Source: Doris montereyensis (taxonomy: Eukaryota > Mollusca > Gastropoda > Nudibranchia > Dorididae). Taken from it: 64,000 nt of DNA. Position 1 is the stretch's first letter, and every line of letters starts with the position of its first letter. The DNA lies in contig JAXRKP010000418.1 of NCBI GenBank assembly GCA_037039925.1, positions 67,001 through 131,000 of the forward strand, given 5' to 3'. The notes below the pieces were generated by a model. It was not told where the DNA came from and searched no databases. It saw nothing but the letters and a program-made list of their open reading frames with translations. The position numbers and the translations under genes are program-made. Below are positions 51,408-60,110 of the stretch, piece by piece.

Positions 51408-53856
51408 TTCTCCCTCTCTCTCTTTCTCTCTCTCCCTCTCTCTCTCTCTTTCTCCCTCTCCCTTTCTCTCTCTTTCTCCCTTTCCCTCTCTCCCCCCTCT
51501 CTCTATCTCTCTTTATCTCTTAAGGAAAGAAAGAATTGAAATCAAGAAAATAGTTATTCTATCTGTAAGATATTAAATTTACATCTTTCCACAAATAAAT
51601 AACGTCAAAATTCCATAAGCTATTTACTTAGCTGCATAATTTATTCGAATGTTTGAAAAATAAAAGCAGCTGAGAGAAAGTTACTTAAAATTGATTGGAA
51701 TATTTTTGATGCATAATTTTTCTTCTTTTTTCTTTTAAATCATAACAGGTGTTGCTGCTCCATTATTAGTCAGTAATGCTGGTGGAAAAGGAGCTCAAAA
51801 CCTTCAGGTATACACAAAGCCACTTTGAAAACAAATCAGACAATTGTACTTGTCAGGTGCTCTTGAGCTAGTTGAAACAAACAGGAACCTACAATATGGA
51901 GCACAGTTTACTTTAAGTTCTTGCCCTAAAGCTTGGTCTTGTTCAATTGACTGCCACTAGATCATTAATGTCTTTCCTTACAAGTAACTATTGAAATACC
52001 GTAAAAGAATCAGCATTTTGTCTCAATGCTCAAGAGGCTTATAAGGAATGATGACTTGTCTGTATGTAATTATGTAGTAAAGTTTCTTCAAGGCTATTAC
52101 AGCCTATAGAGCTGGAGCTTATCCCCATTTCTATAGCATGAAGTGAAACAGGTGATAATAATCACCTCCTGGACATGTCGCTAGTCTGATGCAGGATTTT
52201 AGTCCCAAACTAGTGCTTGTACCCATTTGCACTTGGGTCTAGTAGGGAGAATGCATGGCAAATGTCTTTCTCACAGAACACAAAGTCGGACCTTGCTTTA
52301 CTAGGATTCGAACCTTGGACCTCATGATCCCAAGTAAGCATCCCAAAACATTTGAAGATTCATTACTTTTCAGACTCATAATTAACTATATGTTGGGGGG
52401 GGTTAGGAAGTAGGAAGAATAAAGTTACTGTAAAGTTTTTGACAATGAACGAAAATTTTAGCCAATCTGCTCTTTTTGTTATCTCTCACAAAATTGACAA
52501 TTCATTCAACAGGTGATGAGAACTGTGCTTTCTCAGCATGGAAACTTAAAACCAGGTCAGGCGACCATTCTCATTTCTCAGCCACCGGTTGCTCAAGGAC
52601 CGACATCTACAGTTGCCCCCGCACCTGGCCAGGTAATATTGTTTGAATAAAGGGGCAAGATGTGTTTGGGTTTGTTTATTGCTTTGGGTTTATTTATTTT
52701 TCTTATTAGTACCAGCTTTTGTTTAAGGAGTGGGTTCATTTTGTAAACGAATCTGTGAGAAGTCACCTACCTTACCCCTTGTGTTGCCAAACCTAACTGG
52801 GCTATATGTCATCCCCATTGTCAAGGCCTTGAAAATATTTCTATGATCGGACATCACGACCGACAACTTAATTCTTTTAACAGCTTTTCGAAATGGAATA
52901 TCACTGGAGTACACAAAATTGATGGTTTTATATCGGTTGAATCAAATAGGGAAGGCAAGTTAAAGAAACCTATGCCTTGGTAAAACTTTAATATGAGTCT
53001 CTAAACCCAAGCAAACCATGTCAGAATGACATTATTTCAAATTTAGCTAGAAACAATAGCTCACATCCATTATAAAGGATTTTCTGGACATAGAACCGCA
53101 CAAAACAACACATATATTATGTTATTTTTATCTCTATTCATTTCTCAATAAATAAATCAGTACAATTTATCAAAGAATCAATTAGGAAACTTTGAAATAG
53201 GCACAAACTAAGGGTAGGAAAGTTTCAAAACCTTTTGTCATAGTTTCATACATGGGTGAATTTTAACAGGCTGCATGGGGGATAAGAAAGTTTGAAATTG
53301 TATAATTTATTTTAAGTGACCTTACTCGTCATCATGTGATACTTTCTTGGTGGATGTCAGGCAGAAAAAAAATGTAACTTGTTTTTACACTTGCTTTCCT
53401 TATTTTCTTTATGTTGTTGCTTTTCTGGTTTACATTTGATGTTTTTTTTTCTGTTTTTCTTTTTTTTTCTTTTCGTTTTTGTTTGCATCTTAGGTTGTTC
53501 AACAAATCTCAACGGGGAAAACGTCAGGTAGAGGATCGCCAAAGGTCAAAGGCCAGCCTGTGTACGCCAGGATAATCACTCCACCCCCTGGTTTGAAACT
53601 GGCGAATGTTCCTGTGTCAGGATCACCTGGGAGTGTTAATGTGCTACATAGGATGGGAAAACTGCTTGCCACATCTGGCATTACAGCTCACCAACTGCCT
53701 GTTGTTAGTTTAGCTGTGCCACCTGGAGGAAGCATTAACCCTGGTAGCACTGGTACTAAAGAGGATACCTTGACAATGCTTGTGACAGGAAATGACACCA
53801 GCAGCCTCTTACGAAAAAACCAGAGGAGGGTGCAGACAGTTGACTTGTGCCAATAG
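26220..53856 (+). CDS. NFRKB: NFRKB, INO80 complex subunit (nuclear factor related to kappa-B-binding protein), 26 coding exons
   Basis: Coding exons: 26220-26366, 28736-28813, 29081-29136, 30133-30197, 30436-30561, 30796-30915, 32424-32494, 36646-36941, 37219-37308, 38102-38297, 38707-38803, 39338-39466, 40383-40573, 40740-40800, 42396-42570, 42999-43105, 45009-45132, 45270-45342, 46165-47175, 47467-47557, 49050-49270, 50351-50571, 50950-51075, 51749-51807, 52513-52632 and 53494-53856. They total about 4.4 kb, some 1470 codons; the human protein is about 1300. Identity is firm from VRDAAARLPNGEGTR, KDPCVKYDVNRKLWIYLHR and VVGPVKGVYDKD. In known biology NFRKB is a nuclear subunit of the INO80 remodeller; its DEUBAD domain binds and inhibits the deubiquitinase UCH37. 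The start is the first ATG after the acceptor at 26182. About a dozen apparent one-base indels break the frame, many at homopolymers, while almost all splice sites and conserved residues are intact. Indels in the assembly are the likeliest cause. Confidence 0.93.
26998..27062. repeat. (CT)n microsatellite, about 60 bp
   Basis: CT repeat in NFRKB intron 1, CT along the transcript. Confidence 0.95.
27355..27637 (-). mobile_element. tRNA-derived SINE, copy 1
   Basis: Minus strand: the tRNA-like head starts GGATCGGTGGCCGAGTGG, with box A (TGGCCGAGTGGTTA, 27618-27631) and box B (GGTTCGAATCC, 27576-27586) of a Leu/Ser-type tRNA. About 200 bases of body follow, shared with the copies at 41265-41540 and 52085-52335. 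It lies in NFRKB intron 1. Confidence 0.8.
28591..28658. repeat. (CT)n microsatellite, about 68 bp
   Basis: CT repeat at the 3' end of NFRKB intron 1, about 80 bases before exon 2. It is CT along the transcript. Confidence 0.95.
29137..30132. other. NFRKB intron 3, nothing else seen
   Basis: AT-rich intron. The short frames have no recognisable domain. Confidence 0.5.
30916..32423. other. NFRKB intron 6, nothing else seen
   Basis: AT-rich intron without recognised repeats. Confidence 0.5.
32770..36150 (+). mobile_element. LINE copy (family A, copy 2), interrupted by a MITE
   Basis: The 5' region carries two imperfect copies of a segment of about 65 bases (CCTGCTGCCTTGCAGG...). Then come an RT-flanking block ([14 protein letters not shown] near 33560) and, after the MITE, LHLCFIDLEKAFDTV (near 35020), FADDLVLLGKS (35352-35384), [12 protein letters not shown] (about 35713) and WFGHVNRKN. 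The end is near 36150 (VECKLIKK). It is broken by stops and frameshifts. It is inverted relative to copy 1. The endonuclease is mostly missing. It lies in NFRKB intron 7, in sense orientation. Confidence 0.85.
33693..34808. mobile_element. TA-flanked CAGT MITE, long form (1116 bp), inside the LINE
   Basis: Left end CAGTAGTGACGCCTAAATG; right end reads inward CAGTAGTGACCGCCTAAATG. TA flanks both sides (33691-33692, 34809-34810). Removing the element and one TA rejoins the LINE exactly as in copy 1 (ACAGTAGTACCAA, minus strand, near 5680). It shares most of its right half with 57064-57694. No transposase frame. Confidence 0.9.
38707..40800 (+). other. NFRKB: NFRKB exons 11-14: winged-helix block
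   Basis: Exon 11 encodes the FLCLLEMF-like start of the winged helix and PDRKASTAK, split by a frame change at the T-run 38763-38766. Its acceptor is tentative. Exon 12 gives LEEKIKEWLEANDE and, in the next frame after the nine-A run 39405-39413, NWTDLIISALKFLSGND. Exon 13 gives FVPFVEHKE, then HWKWIASGRDTDLELNSLF and YWLQHKDD, with indels near 40427, 40511 and 40540, and a Pro-rich end. Exon 14 is clean: TNFIVRPTSNNEKALFREQ. Confidence 0.75.
39904..40382. other. NFRKB intron 12, 3' part, nothing else seen
   Basis: AT-rich. The 5' part (39482-39600) is pyrimidine-rich (imperfect CT). Confidence 0.5.
41265..41540 (-). mobile_element. tRNA-derived SINE, copy 2
   Basis: Same layout and orientation as copy 1: the head ends with GGTGGCCGAGTGGTTAGAC near 41540, and the B-box is degenerate (GGTTTCAATCC). 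It lies in NFRKB intron 14. Confidence 0.75.
42396..45342 (+). other. NFRKB: NFRKB exons 15-18: most conserved block
   Basis: Exon 15: PHKAFTFMMHGYDSVVGPVK, then VYDKDSGTNKAREHNLL. Exon 16: VRDAAARLPNGEGTR and ICELLKDSQFLAPGVTDAQ. Exon 17: INAVVSGALDRLHSEKDPC through LWIYLHRNRTEDEF. Exon 18: ERIHQAQGAAAKAKK. The open frame is uninterrupted and very close to vertebrate NFRKB. After exon 16 the donor reads CAG|TTTGAC instead of CAG|GT, so one G seems to be missing. Confidence 0.92.
43400..44700 (-). mobile_element. LINE fragment with restriction-like endonuclease-type C-terminus (family D)
   Basis: Minus-strand frames: DWNLSADLPDWENHPHVI, RSDIVFQSNSTHQIIMIKLT (a PD...(E/K)LT layout) and, after a frame change, SRVLAVKVGTRGFVGASTY and LAKTAEKSSSWIWSRRNE. 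I know this end from non-LTR elements whose endonuclease is C-terminal (R2-like), not from APE types. It is broken and 5'-truncated. It lies in NFRKB intron 16, antisense. Confidence 0.65.
45360..45720 (-). repeat. SINE-like repeat with B-box
   Basis: On the minus strand a tRNA-like head with GGTTCAAACCC lies at 45645-45655, followed by about 280 bases of non-coding body. It is unlike the other SINE family here. It lies in NFRKB intron 18. Confidence 0.4.
45860..46070. repeat. 41-bp tandem repeat, 5 units
   Basis: Units around TCTAACTTATGGGAATATTT and CTGATCTGTCCTGTCAAG. The last three are nearly identical. The array ends about 95 bases before NFRKB exon 19. Confidence 0.9.
47558..49049. other. 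NFRKB intron 20, nothing else seen
   Basis: AT-rich intron with no recognised repeat. One GA-rich imperfect patch lies near 47895-47930. Confidence 0.5.
49271..50350. other. NFRKB intron 21
   Basis: Contains several AGATCTAGA-type units at 49640-49860. No coding frame recognised. Confidence 0.5.
51229..51259. repeat. (AT)n run
   Basis: AT dinucleotide repeat in NFRKB intron 23. Confidence 0.9.
51320..51523. repeat. (CT)n-rich tract, about 200 bp
   Basis: Long CT repeat with TTTCTC and CCC interruptions in NFRKB intron 23. It is CT along the transcript. Confidence 0.95.
52085..52335 (-). mobile_element. tRNA-derived SINE, copy 3 (head truncated)
   Basis: The body matches copies 1 and 2 (AATAATCACCTCCTGGACAT; ACCCATTTGCACTTGGGTC). 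Box B (GGTTCGAATCC) is present at about 52303-52313; the box A end is missing. It lies in NFRKB intron 24. Confidence 0.75.
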
Positions 53857-54162
53857 TGAAATAGGGTTGCATTTAGAATTGCTCTTGTTTCAATACAGGC
53901 GGGGGGCAAAGATTTTGTTGTTGTTGCTGGGGTTTTTATGTCTTGTAAATAATGTGAATTTCTGAGTGATTATATACCTGAAAGTCACTCTTTTTTTATA
54001 TAGGCATATCATGTTTTTGCAATGTATTGTGTTGCATGAGAGACCTGTTAAATTCAACATAAGATTCAGTACATGTATAGCTTCATGAATACAATACCAG
54101 TATCAAATTTCATATGTATTGTTTAGTATAACAATGATAGAATGCACAAGGGAAAAAAAATC

Positions 54163-54168
54163 AATAAA
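54163..54168 (+). terminator. Candidate poly(A) signal of NFRKB
   Basis: AATAAA about 310 bases after the NFRKB stop codon, the first clear one downstream. Confidence 0.45.
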
Positions 54169-56160
54169 AAAAACCAAAACATTATACCATTAAGGTAAGG
54201 TCGTAAATAAGTAAATCATTTATTTTGTGTAAATCTAAATGAAATGTTGATATAAAAAAAAGTGTTTAATTAAAATTATTTGTTTCCACTTACAGTAACA
54301 CACATACAAGGACACTATTATTGTTACACATCCTAATTAAAGTATGTTGAGCACAAAAATTGCTATCGTGAGAGCATTTCCTTAGGATAACAATTTCTCA
54401 TTTATTATTATTTTCAGTGGGGCTTTTTTCTTTGTTTTATTAGTGATGGAAGAAAGATACAGTTTTGGTGTAGTTGAGGGGACTAGTTCAAATAATTATA
54501 CTGACCTCTTTGTATCACAAATTTGTCAGTCTTAGGATCATTAATTTCATAATCATACTCAATGCTTTTGAGTATTTGTTACAATAGTTGATGATGTCAG
54601 TTAACCATGTGTTTGCCACCCTTCCTGCATAATCCAAACTCCTAAGAGTTATTGATGTACAGCCTTGTTTTCTTTCCAGGATAAGCGATACCATGCTCTG
54701 CCAGACACTATGGTCAGTGGTTAGAGAAAATAACAGAAAGCCATCTTTTGTAAATGGTGCAGTAAAGTCAACACAATTGATTTTTGTGCTATGAGGCAAG
54801 GCCAGATATCTTAATCTGTTCAATATGTCGTATGAACAATGTAGAAAAAGAGGCTATTTGTAAGCATGATGAAGAGGAGCAGTCTAGAATTTCTAAAGGG
54901 CAACACCTGATTTGTAAGAGGGCAATCTTGATCCATAATCTGAATTTAATGATATGGACAAATATATTTTTCTAAAGAGTTAAGATGTAATCTAGGTCTG
55001 AATTTAAGGTAAATCTAGGTCTGAATCCCAGCCCAAAACCATAGTTTACATATATCTACATCTTGATCAGATATCCATTGATCTATATTACCATCAAGAT
55101 ATAACTCTATACTATTGTAATATAGCTGATATGTTTAGATCTAGATGCAATATTAAATAGATTAACATCCACAAACGATTAAAAAAAATAGGCAGTTATT
55201 AGCTCTTTCTCTGCTGGCCATTATTAGTCGTGAAAGAGTTTCAGGTCTGAAGCTGGCTGCTTTTACTGAAACTCTATGACCTCTTCAAACTTATGAGTGG
55301 CTGACTTATGTAAGGTTTCTTTCTTTTATTTATATAAAAGATTGACAATTCGTTCAGCCCTTGACTATTCAGTGGAACAAAGTATGAGCAGCTCTCCTTT
55401 TATATACAATTAATTTATCTGTATGAACAATTTTCCCTTTATATACAATTAATTTATCCATATGAACAGCTCTCCCTTTATATACAATTAATATGTTTGT
55501 GTGAATAGCTCTCCTTGATACAATCAGTTGAATCAGTATATTCAAGATATTGGAGGCTAGTGGACAATTTTCTTCATGAAATGTTCCAAACATGCAATAT
55601 TGTTAAGGGGGTTGCAGATGAAAATAGAGAATGAAATACATTTGAACTAAGTGTAGGTTCACTTCAACTGATATAAGGGGCAAAGATGTATGTTTGTTTA
55701 TTTTTATTGTAGCGCTAATTGTGATCAGTGTTCCTTTTATTTGTAAAGATGCCATGTGTCTATTGCTTCAGATTAAAAGATTGTCTGAGGTGTACTTTTT
55801 CTTTTAATTGGGGGGTGGGGGGTTCGGGGGGGATATACATCTTTCACATGTAAAATTGTGATATATACGAATTCACTCAATTTCTTACTTGTTAAATGTA
55901 TAATGTTTCATCTTTCACATTATGTAATGAATTCAAGTCATTCTCATTTACCAATAATAAAACATGATGCAAATACTATGATGTTCCTGTACTTTTTTTA
56001 CTCTCAGGATATGCATTTCTGGTGTCATGCAGCGATCTTGGGATACATTGAGCATTTTCCACATTTTCAGGCTTGTGCTTTACAAATGTCAGTTCTTTAT
56101 GTTGATACTGATCTATTGAATGTAGGAAAAGGTTTACAGATCAAGTTTTATCACTTTAAC
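54169..56160. other. Intergenic, no gene recognised
   Basis: AT-rich. The longest frame (minus, 54515-54823, about 100 codons) has no recognised domain and no splice context. It also holds the tandem repeat at 55389-55515. Confidence 0.4.
55389..55515. repeat. About 42-bp tandem repeat, 3 units
   Basis: Units around CTTTATATACAATTAATTTAT, CATATGAACAGCTCTC. Units diverge by a few bases. Confidence 0.8.
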
Positions 56161-56165
56161 ATGTA

Positions 56166-56300
56166 CACTCAAATCTCATTATATGGCCTCTGTTAGACTG
56201 CCATTCTCACTATCACCAGCTTTTCACCTTCGTACGGACAGATCGGACACTATACGAAAACATTGAAATAACTTGTTATACTGCCATCCGCCAGTGATTT
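56166..56300. mobile_element. TA-flanked MITE-like end, second copy of the 16535 type
   Basis: Starts CACTCAAATCTCATTATATG after a TA, close to the start at 16535, and contains ACTTGTTATACTGCCATC. The other end is unclear. Confidence 0.35.
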
Positions 56301-57008
56301 GGCATTAACGTTTTCTCTTTCTCTCTCTCTTATATAAGGAAATAAGATGAACAAGGATGGAAAGCTGCCAGACTGGGGCTGGCACTGTCAACATTTTGTC
56401 TTCATCAAGGCGGTCCATCCATTCGCTCTGTTAGATCTAGCCCTTTTAAATTATTGCAAACAATCAATGGGCAGTAAAAAGTGGAGGCCGCTCTAGATCT
56501 CGACTATAATTGAACTAGTTACACATTAATTCCGAGACAGACAGGGCCACTCGAGATGATACATACAAACCATATCCTCACATTGAAATGAGTTGGTAGT
56601 TGAGTGACCATATGGCTATAGGTACTAGATACTGAGGTACACTGTTTTTGTGTGTGTGGGGGGGGGGGGGTTAAAATGTAATGACATGGCCTGTAAGGGG
56701 ATAAATGAAGTACAGTTGGTGAGCCTGCTTTTGTGTGTGGGAATATGGATTATAAATAGTATAAATCCATCTTTTATCTTTATAACGAAAGAAGAGGATG
56801 ATCAGGAGCGGAGAATCCCTCCGCTATAATCATTTATTTCACTTTAAGCCATTGAACTTTTAATTGAAGGATTTTGTTATAACAACCCCAAATTGTATAA
56901 CAAAATATCCGGGCCAGAAAATTATTTCTTCATATCGTTAGTTTCGCTGGAAGGGTGTTCATTTTAACCGTGTCTGAGTGAGTGTATATGGAATCGACAA
57001 CCTATATT

Positions 57009-57058
57009 GTCCGTTTTGTCTACGTCCCAAGCACCGGGCATTTAGGCGGTCACTTCTG
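57009..57058. mobile_element. Solo right end of the CAGT MITE
   Basis: Matches the last 50 bases of the next element (TCCCAAGCACCGGGCATTTA... ending CACTTCTG before TA). It lies immediately left of the full copy. Confidence 0.7.
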
Positions 57059-57063
57059 TACTA

Positions 57064-57694
57064 CAGTAGTGACCACCTAAATGTCCGTTTCGCCTAAATG
57101 CCTTCACCACCTCAGTGTGTCACTGTCAGGTGTCCCTTTTTCTCGCATTAAATTTTTCGCACAGCTGATGACTTTTCCAAAACAAATGATCTGGCTATGA
57201 ATCTTTATCCTTGTCTGTCTGTTGTCTTAATCTTAACATGAATCAAAGGAGTTGTAAGATTTGTGTTAATTTATTCACTCATTGATCCCGTTGGATGATG
57301 CTTTTCTTTATCCATTTTTTCTCATCCAAATTTGCGTAATTACATACGTCAATGGTCTCGTGATTAAATAAGTCACGTGATTGTAGTGTGGGTTATGCCA
57401 GTTAATGAGGAAACACTGGATCAGGTCTTTTTCTCTTAGCCTCCATAGCAGCAACTTGAATTATACAAAGCTACATACAGATCTACATCTTGAAAACAAA
57501 AATGATTAAACCAGGAAATGATTTACAAAAGAAGCTGTAAATCCTGAACGAAATTGACTAGGGAAAGCCAACTTCACAGAAATAGGCCTACCCCAAATTA
57601 TTGCCCCTGACCTACTTTCGTCTAAATGCCCATTTCGTCTAAATGCCCATTTTGTCTGCTTCCCAAGCACCGGGCATTTAGGCGGTCACTACTG
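57064..57694. mobile_element. TA-flanked CAGT MITE, short form (631 bp)
   Basis: Left end CAGTAGTGACCACCTAAATG; the right end reads inward CAGTAGTGACCGCCTAAATG. TA lies on both sides. It is highly similar to the element at 33693-34808 over about 57100-57694 but lacks about 480 bases of its left interior. Confidence 0.85.
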
Positions 57695-57699
57695 TACTA

Positions 57700-57857
57700 C
57701 AGTGGTCGCTGGATAAAAAGCACACTGTATAAACACACGCCTACATCTGCTGACCAATTTTTATTACATAATTTAAATGTTCTCATAAAGACATGGTATG
57801 CATAAAAGCACGCTTTTTCCTGCACCCAAAGGGCGTGCGTTTATCCAGTGACTACTG
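57700..57857. mobile_element. Small TA-flanked MITE (158 bp)
   Basis: Left end CAGTGGTCGCTGGATAAA; the right end reads inward CAGTAGTCACTGGATAAA. TA at 57698-57699 and 57858-57859. It lies five bases after the previous element. Confidence 0.85.
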
Positions 57858-58081
57858 TATTACTAAAACTAAAAGAGAAAATCCAGTTTTTAGACAAAAA
57901 TGAATAATAGATTTTATTATTTCTTTTTTTTTTCAAAACACAATAGTTCTGTGGTTTACAAATAATGGCAAGGAAATCAACGATTTGTAGACAAATTATG
58001 TTTTCACTTGTGACATACATGAACACTTTGACACCAAATTATGCAGACAATTACACCATAACATGTAGATGATAATAATAA

Positions 58082-58150
58082 GAACTTATATAGCGCATAT
58101 CCGCAATACTGTACTATGCTCTATGCGCTTTACATTGTTTAAAAACATAG
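58082..58150. repeat. LINE/SINE tail-like motif
   Basis: Contains TATATAGCGCATATCC and GCTCTATGCGCTTTACATTG, a tail motif common to many animal retroposons. A similar motif lies at about 62870-62910. Confidence 0.4.
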
Positions 58151-58329
58151 ATAATGTCATTATGAGGTAAAAGGAGATATTCTTTATACATATGGAAAGA
58201 CATTAAAATGTAAACTAATAGGGACATGTATAAAAAACGGAAGGTTCTAAATAATCAATTGGAAGACTTTATTATGGCAAAATCAAAATTAAGCCAATTT
58301 ATCTCAAATTTGAAATTACATATAGAAAT

Positions 58330-58700
58330 ATAGATGAACATAATCGCACTGGATATCACCATAACCGATACAGTGGTTTCTGAGGTAACCACAGTCAATG
58401 TTCAAGAGACCCAGCTTTATAATAAAGAGAATTCAACATCCAACATTATTTACGGGCATGCCTGTTTTAATAAAATTCCAAAGATCGGAGTATACATTAA
58501 AAACTGCTGTTTCTGTGTTGTGATCGGACTTATATGCCTCACCTAGATCATTAAGATGCATGTGTTAAAAAGTCTTTTAAAAACGACTTTCTCAAGGATT
58601 TTGGATAAGAAAAGGAAGGTTAGAGACAGGTCTAAAGTTAGATGAAACAAAATTATGCTTTGTGTCTTTGAGGTAACAAAATCTTGCTTTAAATGATACC
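58330..58700 (-). mobile_element. LINE fragment, N-terminal RT motifs (family E)
   Basis: Minus strand: NFRPVSNLPFL, then SKILEKVV in another frame (near 58580-58640), then EAYKSDHNTETAVLNVYSDL (near 58440-58540). These are RT boxes 1-2 of a non-LTR element. It may belong to the same type as family C, which retains a later part. Short and broken. Confidence 0.65.
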
Positions 58701-60110
58701 AATGGAACCATTTCAATTCCCCAATTTATTCTACAGTACACTAGAAAAAGATTAATATCGTCACCCTTGATTAACTCAAAATACATTAGTTGAAAGTCAA
58801 ATTCACAGATGCTTGAGACAAGTCCTGATATTAGTAATAATATTAAGAAAAAAACTTTTAAATATGGGCTATAGCTTACTTCGAATTGACATACATGTAT
58901 ATATATGGATTCATTGAAATACTTTGCCATTGAGAGGATGATCAGAAAAGACAGCAAACATGACATTGACATCAACAACTGATTAATTAACAAAGTTTTT
59001 TTTACCTTAAACCCAATGATATCAAAGTTGTGATTTAATCAACATTGTGAGCTTCAGTAAAACAAACTTTTCATAATCTTCCCCAAAGAAAATGAATTTC
59101 TGCAACCACTTTTAACAGATTTCATTTAGAGCAATACTAGTTATGTAATGATGAAACAGCAGTTATGTCGTAAAATGATACTTTTAGTTGGAGCAAGATC
59201 CTTCTCTAGTTACCACTCTACTCTGTAAATTGAATGGTAATTACAATAATACAAGAGTTTCACATTCATAATTTATACATGCAATAGAAAAAATTATAAA
59301 TATAAATTAATATAAGGATATAAGAAAGATACTGGAACTGGAAAGGAAAACCTCTCACAATACACAATAAAAGTTTTTAGAAAATTTCTTTAAAGGAATA
59401 TATTGTCATGCATTAAAACAATTGCTCTGTTATTATTTTTTCATGTTTATGTTTAACAATAGAACCATAAATAGATAAAAGAATATGAAACTTTTACAGG
59501 AATGTATTGAGCACATTGAATAGAACACATCTCACGTCACACAATATTGTAGAAAATTCTTTACAGTTGCCTTTGAAGTTGTTTTACTTTAAATTCTTTG
59601 ATTTCACATAAAAAATGCAGCATTAAAATTATGAAATAGTAACAAAGTGACGCTTCTTGCTGTACAAAGAGCAAGTAATAAAAAGAAATATTACTGTAGT
59701 GAAGAGGAATAGAAAACAGTAATGAAAATGAAAAGCTTAAAAGAGATTTTTTTTGTGGGTGCCCGCTCTTCATCAGCAACAAAGAAAGACAGAGAAAAAA
59801 ACAATCACTAGGCTACGAAACAATGTTGAAAGGAACTAATGGTACCAAAAAAATGGCCAATGATGCAACAACCCATCAGGCAATTTCCATCAGAGCAAGC
59901 CTCATAATAGCAATTAATAATAATACAAATATCCTAATGAATGGTTCACAGCACTGTAAACTATGGAACAAGGTAAAAAATAAGGAACAAAGGCAATAAG
60001 AGAGACAACAGAGAGGAATGCAGAAAAGTATTGTATCAAATAGTAAAAAAACAAAGAACAAGAACAATTTGTGGAAAACATCTTTTATAAAAATCTGTGC
60101 ACCAATGTTC
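58701..60110. other. 3' flank of the LU gene, no gene seen
   Basis: AT-rich. Probably contains the 3' UTR of the minus-strand LU gene. No recognised domain in the open frames. Confidence 0.4.

Larger units (their letters stand above)
46165..53856 (+). other. NFRKB: NFRKB exons 19-26: Ser/Thr/Val/Gln-rich C-terminal tail
   Basis: Exon 19 (1011 nt) is low complexity (TPPVASSKTPPSATSSPSS and similar). Its frame leaves the S/T/V bias between about 46515 and 46680, where the biased sequence (VMVSATASSVTNVTSSILTV) is in another frame. Exons 20-26 continue with Gly/Gln/Val-rich segments (MAQIVQQSTPAQVGAVK; ATILISQPPVAQG; ARIITPPPGLKLANVP). Exon 21 shifts near 49160 and exon 22 near 50450. The stop is TAG at 53854-53856. 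Confidence 0.75.

Noticed and set aside
26220..53856. NFRKB as a pseudogene
   Set aside because: Nearly all splice sites, phases and conserved residues are kept and the breaks cluster in homopolymers. Assembly indels are more likely, although I cannot prove this without reads.
54515..54823. Minus-strand 102-residue frame as a gene
   Set aside because: No recognised domain, no flanking splice sites. It lies just past the NFRKB 3' end.
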